In this document: piece by piece, positions 59,042 to 64,000 of the stretch | Layout of the letters: every line of letters begins with the position of its first letter | Position numbering within the stretch: the stretch's first letter is position 1 | NCBI GenBank assembly: GCA_022559985.1 | Contig: JAFJTR010000006.1 | Location: 62,001 to 126,000, forward strand | Length of the DNA: 64,000 nucleotides | From: Parastagonospora avenae f. sp. tritici 18332-5 | Taxonomy: Eukaryota > Ascomycota > Dothideomycetes > Pleosporales > Phaeosphaeriaceae | Direction of reading: 5' to 3' | Made by a program: the position numbers and the translations under genes | The notes under the pieces: generated by a model | The model's database searches: none | What the model was told of the DNA's origin: nothing | The model's input: the letters and a program-made list of their open reading frames with translations, nothing else

Positions 59042-61745
59042 TTAGGCAAGTGTAAAGCTCTCACGCGTCCAACCAAATGCCCTAGTGAGCTAGCGGCCAT
59101 AGCGCCTCGCCCATGTGAACAGAAGCTTGTTATTAAGATGCGGCTCATGAAATTGGATGGAGCTATGAACATCAATAGTCTGGGGACTAAAGTGCCACGC
59201 AGATCCTTGAAGCTTCTTGGCGATGAACCCTGCTTTGATCATGGCATGCAAGAAGCCGGGCCAAGCCACTGGCGAATGAAAAAGGCTGTTGAATACCTTG
59301 AGTGCACGTTTTCCTATCACAATAGTTAGCAACGTAGCTACCAAGTCTCCGACAGCGTGAGTCGTTGCTACAACTTCTTCTTGATCAACATCGATGCGAC
59401 GAGTGTTCTTCTTGTCTTGGCTCGAGACAGCGAGTTTCTTGAAGTTACCCGTGACCTGACTGCTAACATCATGGAAATGACCAGCGAAGGGAATGAATGT
59501 TTCACGTTCAGCGGCATTTCCGGAAGCCAACCTAGGTGGCTCTGTTCATGGTGGCGTCTTCTGAAGAGTACGGTCACCGATGATGTGCTTGACAAGAGCG
59601 ACAGGCGATGTCCCGATGTAACGACAAAAATGGGCATTGGCCGCTGTCCAAAACGCGTCCAATGCAGCTTCCGCGGCGATCATGGAACGGACTGGTTCTC
59701 GGTTACGGCGCTTCTCAGCAGGATAGAAGAATTTTCCATCTTTTGGATTGCCAGCCTTGAAGAGTTGTGGGGTGACAAACTTATCGTAGAGGTTGTTGAT
59801 AGCACCCCAATTACGAAAGATTCTATCGTAAGCGGCCATGTATCGAGGACCATGCTCTTCGATAGTGCTCTCGATAGTGCTCTCGATAGTGCTCTCGATA
59901 GTGCTCTCGATAGTGCTCTCGATAGTGCTCTCGATAGTGCTCTCGATCTTCTGCGCCCAAGGCTGGAACTGAAGAAGCTGGTGGAGACGCTCGGACATAA
60001 TAGAGAGCTGGGACAAAGTAGATGCAAGATGTGGCGTAATGAGGGCTCTGACCCGAGGCTCAGCTTGCATCAATCGCTACAGTTCGTCCAAGATAGCATG
60101 CAGACTAAATAGATCCCTGAAGCCTTTGTCGGCGAGCATTTCTAGAAGTCTCAATACCTGATTCAAGATCCTGTCTTCGACATCGCGATCTAAATTCGGC
60201 ATGATGTGCTACCCCGCGCTGTTCGTAACGTTGAGGAAATGCGACGACCGCAAGGCTGGCGAGACACGATACTCTACATTGACAATGCTGATCAGATCAA
60301 GGCTGATGTGCTCAAGAAAATATCTTGTCTCGACCAAGGCCTCGAAGTACTCATCTGGCAGATCTTTCTCCACCGACATATCCATAGAGTACTTCGATGA
60401 GATGGTGCACAGCTTTATGATTCGCTCGTGAATCTCATGCCATATGAATACAGCACAGTGAGAACCTGCTGCTAGCTGCCTTTGAGCTTTGTTGTACATG
60501 GGATAGTCTTTGGCGTTGACATGCTGCTTGTCTTGAGCATCGAGAACGAGCTCCGGTCTGTGACTCAGGTATATCTCGGTCACCTCCACAAAGTAGCCGG
60601 GATCTTCTCTAAGCGCAATGGCGTGATCGATGGCTTGATGTTTTTGAGCACACGCCCGAGCTTCAAGTCGAGGTAGGTCTAGTTGCGACGGCAGGCGTTA
60701 GGGCAGTTCCCTCGCAATAATGTTGCAAGAGGTAAGCGAGCCTTCATTATTCGTCAACGGCGGTGGTTCAATCTGAGGCACCGAGCCTTTCGGCGGACTC
60801 CCATGAGGGCCATCAGCGAGGATGAGAGCCGCACACTTTTGCAAGAAGAGCCATATGCGTCGTTGAATCGTGAGAATCTGGAGACCGTGTTCTAGATGCA
60901 CTACGCGTCCTATCTTAATGGACTCGCGGGTGGCAGAAGCGCTGTCCCACTCGACGACGTCTCCATATGTTTCCAGTAGAACTCTCGCCCAGAATCATCA
61001 TGGTGCAGTCATCCTGTCGTAGTGCTAGGAATGCTTTTCTTAACTTGACTACTGGCGCCAGCTCCAAGTCTGCATGAGCGAATTTGTGTGGGCTATTGCG
61101 TCCTCGGGCGTTCATGAACATGAGTAACGCGTTCGGCTCGAGCAGATCTTCAAGATTGATGTATGGCCAAGCGGCAGGCGTGAAGACTTCTTCCGGATTC
61201 GCAATGGCTGTAGTATTATCCTGGAGATAAACGTTTTCGTCCATGTCTGGCCGGTGCCTGGCGCTCATGCCCGGCCACGCGATCAACAGTATTTCCCCCT
61301 TTTGTGCTCTTGACTTCTTGATCCAGCGCTTCTTTGTCAAATCTTTGTGATACGCGAGCATAGTTTTCAACGCCTCAAAACTACTGAAGATGTCCGATCT
61401 GAGCTCATTCGATTGCCTGCGACATTCCGTGATGCCTGGCACAGCCGTCGGTGGTATTTCATCCGCAGTCTGCTTCATGAAGCGGTTGACATCCGTCTCG
61501 TGCGAACTCATGTGTTTGATCTGCTCATCGTAGTGCAAGAATGTCTCGAGCTTGCTCAGCGGCATTTCCATCATCAGCGCGACTTGCTCGAGATCGAGGT
61601 TGCCCCAAGGTATGTCAACTTTTGCAACTTGCTCATGAAGTGCCTGTAGCTCTTCCCTCGAGAGATTGGCAAGGGCGCGAGCTTGTTGGTCTTCTGGTAC
61701 GTGCTTTATCTTTGCAAGCACCTTCGCAAGATCTGGTGGTGCCAT
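59042..61745 (-). pseudogene. Decayed copy B of the same family, nearly full length
   Basis: The start is taken at the Met at 61745 (MAPPDLAKVLAKIKHV); the frame is open up to 61934. Recognisable blocks follow in order: LKTMLAYHKDLTKKRWIKKS, EILLIAWPGMSARHRPD, LEPNALLMFMNARGRNSPH, TYGDVVEWD, QILTIQRRIWLFL, ALREDPGYFVEVTEIYLSHR, DLPDEYFEAL, AEAALDAFWTAAN, LQGSAWHFSP, IQFHEPHLNNK, RAFGW. A frameshift near 60970 and in-frame stops at 60698-60700 (TAA), 60209-60211 (TAG), 60077-60079 (TAG), 59546-59548 (TGA for the Trp of TPPW) and in ARRYGR-stop-L at about 59096 (TAG) make it a pseudogene. At least two stops fit C-to-T or G-to-A changes. Confidence 0.75.
59859..59947. repeat. 12-bp coding minisatellite
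   Basis: About seven near-perfect copies of TCGATAGTGCTC lie within copy B. On the coding strand they read as (IEST)n. All copies are virtually identical, so the expansion is recent or homogenised. Confidence 0.85.
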
Positions 61746-64000
61746 CGTGGCCTGCGAAATGTTAGGTGGACCTTGGGATGAGGCATGCAACGGACCTTGC
61801 CTGCGCACCCTTTGGGCGCGTGCTGTTGAACTGGCAGAGTGTGGTGCTGTTGTTGAGGAAATCTTTTGCAAGTGGCGGACAAAGGAGCGCAGACTTGAGG
61901 TGAGCGAGCTGCAAGCTAAACGAGCTTCGCGCACATGGAAAGCTCTTCATTTTGACGGAGCAAACAGACGAGGTGAATGAGAGTGAAATGAGTTGCTGAC
62001 TTTTCACTCGCTGCGACCTTCAACCTGATGAGAGCAAGTACATCAATAAGAAAGATCAGTTAATAAATGGAGGGTAAAGGAAACCATGATTCACGGGGAC
62101 GACGTGAACACACGACAGTGTCCATCTCTTCCAGAAGTTCAGAGCATGCTGGTGTTGTGATGTGAGAACCGGATCTTCTTGGGATCGCACCTTACAAACG
62201 GTCATTCAGTCGTGGGCTCACCACGCTACTAGTGTACTACTTCTCAAGTTATCGCTGAACTTGCGGTTTAGCATTGGATAGTATCGGTGAGAGACGATCC
62301 GACTCGAAAAAGCGCAGGCGCATGCGACGAAAACCCGAAGAGGTGGAAACGACAACGGAGAGCAGATTTTACCAGTAGGGCCACTTACCGTTACACGCGA
62401 GGATCATGCCGCAGATTGTCGACTACGATGGAAAGTAACAAGGGCATATGATAGCCCGAAGCTACACTCAGTACCACCACGCTTCAAATGTGACAGCAAG
62501 GCCCCGTGTATAGCTCCAGGCACCCTGGTCGCTTTCCGTCGTAGGTGAGAACCTGCAGTATGCGCAGTCATCGAGATGCTGGACCGCATCGCTTGTTTGC
62601 GAGCCGCGAGAACGTTGCACCATGTCGCGAGATGCTTCCCCGGACAGCGTTAAGGCAAGGAGAGCAATAACATGTCCAGCCTAGCTTGCCAACCTTCGAT
62701 CCGGGGAATGCGGAGCGCCGGGCTAGGAAGTCTGTGGAAGAAGCCGCCAGCCGCCGAAAACCTAGAAGACGCCTTGTGTGACGGCAGCGCTGTCACGATG
62801 CACCGGCAGCATGCTGATGCCTGACAAACATGTCCCATCGCATCCCATTCGACGCCGCGGTACCATGATGCGATATCCCATTGGTCTTGGCTCTTCAAGA
62901 CATTCATGGGTTACTCGCTGATGGCAACAATACCGAATGGCGTCGCATCGCATCGCACCTTGTTCGAGGACAGCAAACAAGAACTACAGCCTGGATCCTG
63001 GACGGCAAGCTGATTGTTGGGCTGACGTGGACAAGGTGAGGCTGCAGCGCGTGCGCATTCGTTTTTCGTTGCGGCTACGGGCATGCTGCTTTTCGTGTGA
63101 GGCGTTTCGGCGCCGAATGGAAGTTGCTCATGGGCGAACACAACAGCAGACGTGCTCTCGCAACGCAGGGCGGTGGGAGGTCTGGGATGTCACATTTCTG
63201 CCGGACATCTGCCGGTCGCCGTGGAAAACAAATGTCGCGGAAGGACACAAGGGGTTGGACTTGACGAAAAAGGGGAGCTCCGAAGTTGTTGCGACGACTC
63301 ATGGAAATTCCTGCCCGAACACAGCGGCTCGAGCGTCCTTCCAGCGCCCTTCTGGAACTTTTCATTGCAGGGACATTTCGGCCAGAAGGGATACGGGCTG
63401 ACACTCCCGCGCAACGTCTTCTACCTATTCAGGAGGCTCATGCCCGTTGCACTTAAAGGGCTGAACACCGTGCGACTCTCGCCTCCAGAGTGCTCCTCGA
63501 TAGACGACTCTGCCACGAAGCACTCCGCTTCAAGGAGCACAAACTAATGCGCACCGTTGCCGATCATACAGCGCAGGATGGTCCAGATGCCTCGTTTGAA
63601 TGGACGATTCCCGGACTGCCGGGTTCCGGGGAAGTCTCCACACTTCCCCATCCTGATACTGCAAGCCCTCGCGTGGGATGAATGCCATTCTGAATGAGCG
63701 GTCAGAGAATGTTCCGTCCATTCGCGCTGCGGCTTCGCGCTGCCTTGCTTGCGATTCCGAGAGTCCCCCACGTCAGAATACGCCCATCTGCGGACCGGTG
63801 TTGGGCTGGCTCTTCATTTGGTCGCGATAGGCACGCCTTCTGTCGTCGTCGCGGTAGGGAATGGTTGAGGAGACCGTGGACGGATAGGGGCAACGTCGGC
63901 CTTGTTCCTTCGCCGCGATCGATACACGCAGATATGCATCAAGGATACTTGTCGATTGCCAGACAACAATCCGATGACGACAATCACTACCCCAGACGCC
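61746..64000. other. No recognisable gene to window end
   Basis: Frames on both strands are short and overlapping, with no family motif. The true 5' end or promoter of copy B lies at the left edge. No RNA gene or mobile element seen. Confidence 0.5.

Noticed and set aside
59357..60112. Plus-strand 251-codon frame with DSAL repeats
   Set aside because: Antisense to decayed copy B; the repeat comes from the 12-bp minisatellite, open in other frames.
1..64000. CRISPR arrays, operons, bacterial mobile elements
   Set aside because: The window is eukaryotic, and no repeat-spacer array, transposase or integrase frame was seen.

Overview
The window is filamentous ascomycete DNA. Most genes carry short GT-AG introns of about 45-70 bp. 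Fungal-specific families are common: Zn2Cys6 regulators, a highly reducing type I polyketide synthase (PKS), a fungal type III PKS, a CSC1/DUF221 protein and pfam11951-type regulators. A Dothideomycete-like host is a guess, not shown. I joined exons by hand; for every multi-exon model the exon lengths sum to a whole number of codons and the conserved motifs read through the junctions.

Left part (1-30 kb) is mostly ordinary gene content. A frameshifted F-box-like gene comes first. A possible sugar-acid catabolic group follows at 3.3-10 kb: an alpha/beta hydrolase, a DHDPS-superfamily aldolase divergent from a D-galactonate-dehydratase-like enolase, and a Zn2Cys6 regulator. Next are a TBC Rab-GAP, a Pro/Ser/Gln-rich protein, an isochorismatase-fold hydrolase, NEDD8 (four exons, the first only 11 nt), an epoxide hydrolase, and a CSC1/OSCA-type channel gene whose reading frame carries two nonsense codons.

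Centre (30.8-51.6 kb) is a secondary-metabolite gene cluster. It holds an HR-PKS (KS-AT-DH-CMeT-ER-KR-ACP, no releasing domain), a divergently transcribed type III PKS with intact Cys-His-Asn, a CYP52-like P450 divergent from an Old Yellow Enzyme, a 14-TM-type MFS exporter, a lipocalin-like protein and an AflR-type Zn2Cys6 regulator. The proposed logic is that the HR-PKS builds a reduced, possibly methylated acyl chain, the type III PKS takes it as starter, extends it and cyclises it (alkylresorcinol or alkylpyrone type), and the P450 and OYE tailor it. Five copies of a palindrome TCGG-N4-CCGA lie in the non-coding DNA between these genes, including both divergent promoters. They probably mark the cluster regulon. 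A truncated and frameshifted gene abuts the 3' end of the HR-PKS and suggests a rearrangement boundary.

Right part (52-64 kb) has an SDR, a fungal transcription-factor-domain protein without a zinc cluster, and two decayed same-strand copies of one large fungal protein family. The second copy carries at least five in-frame stops, a frameshift and a 12-bp coding minisatellite. The last 2 kb show nothing I recognise.
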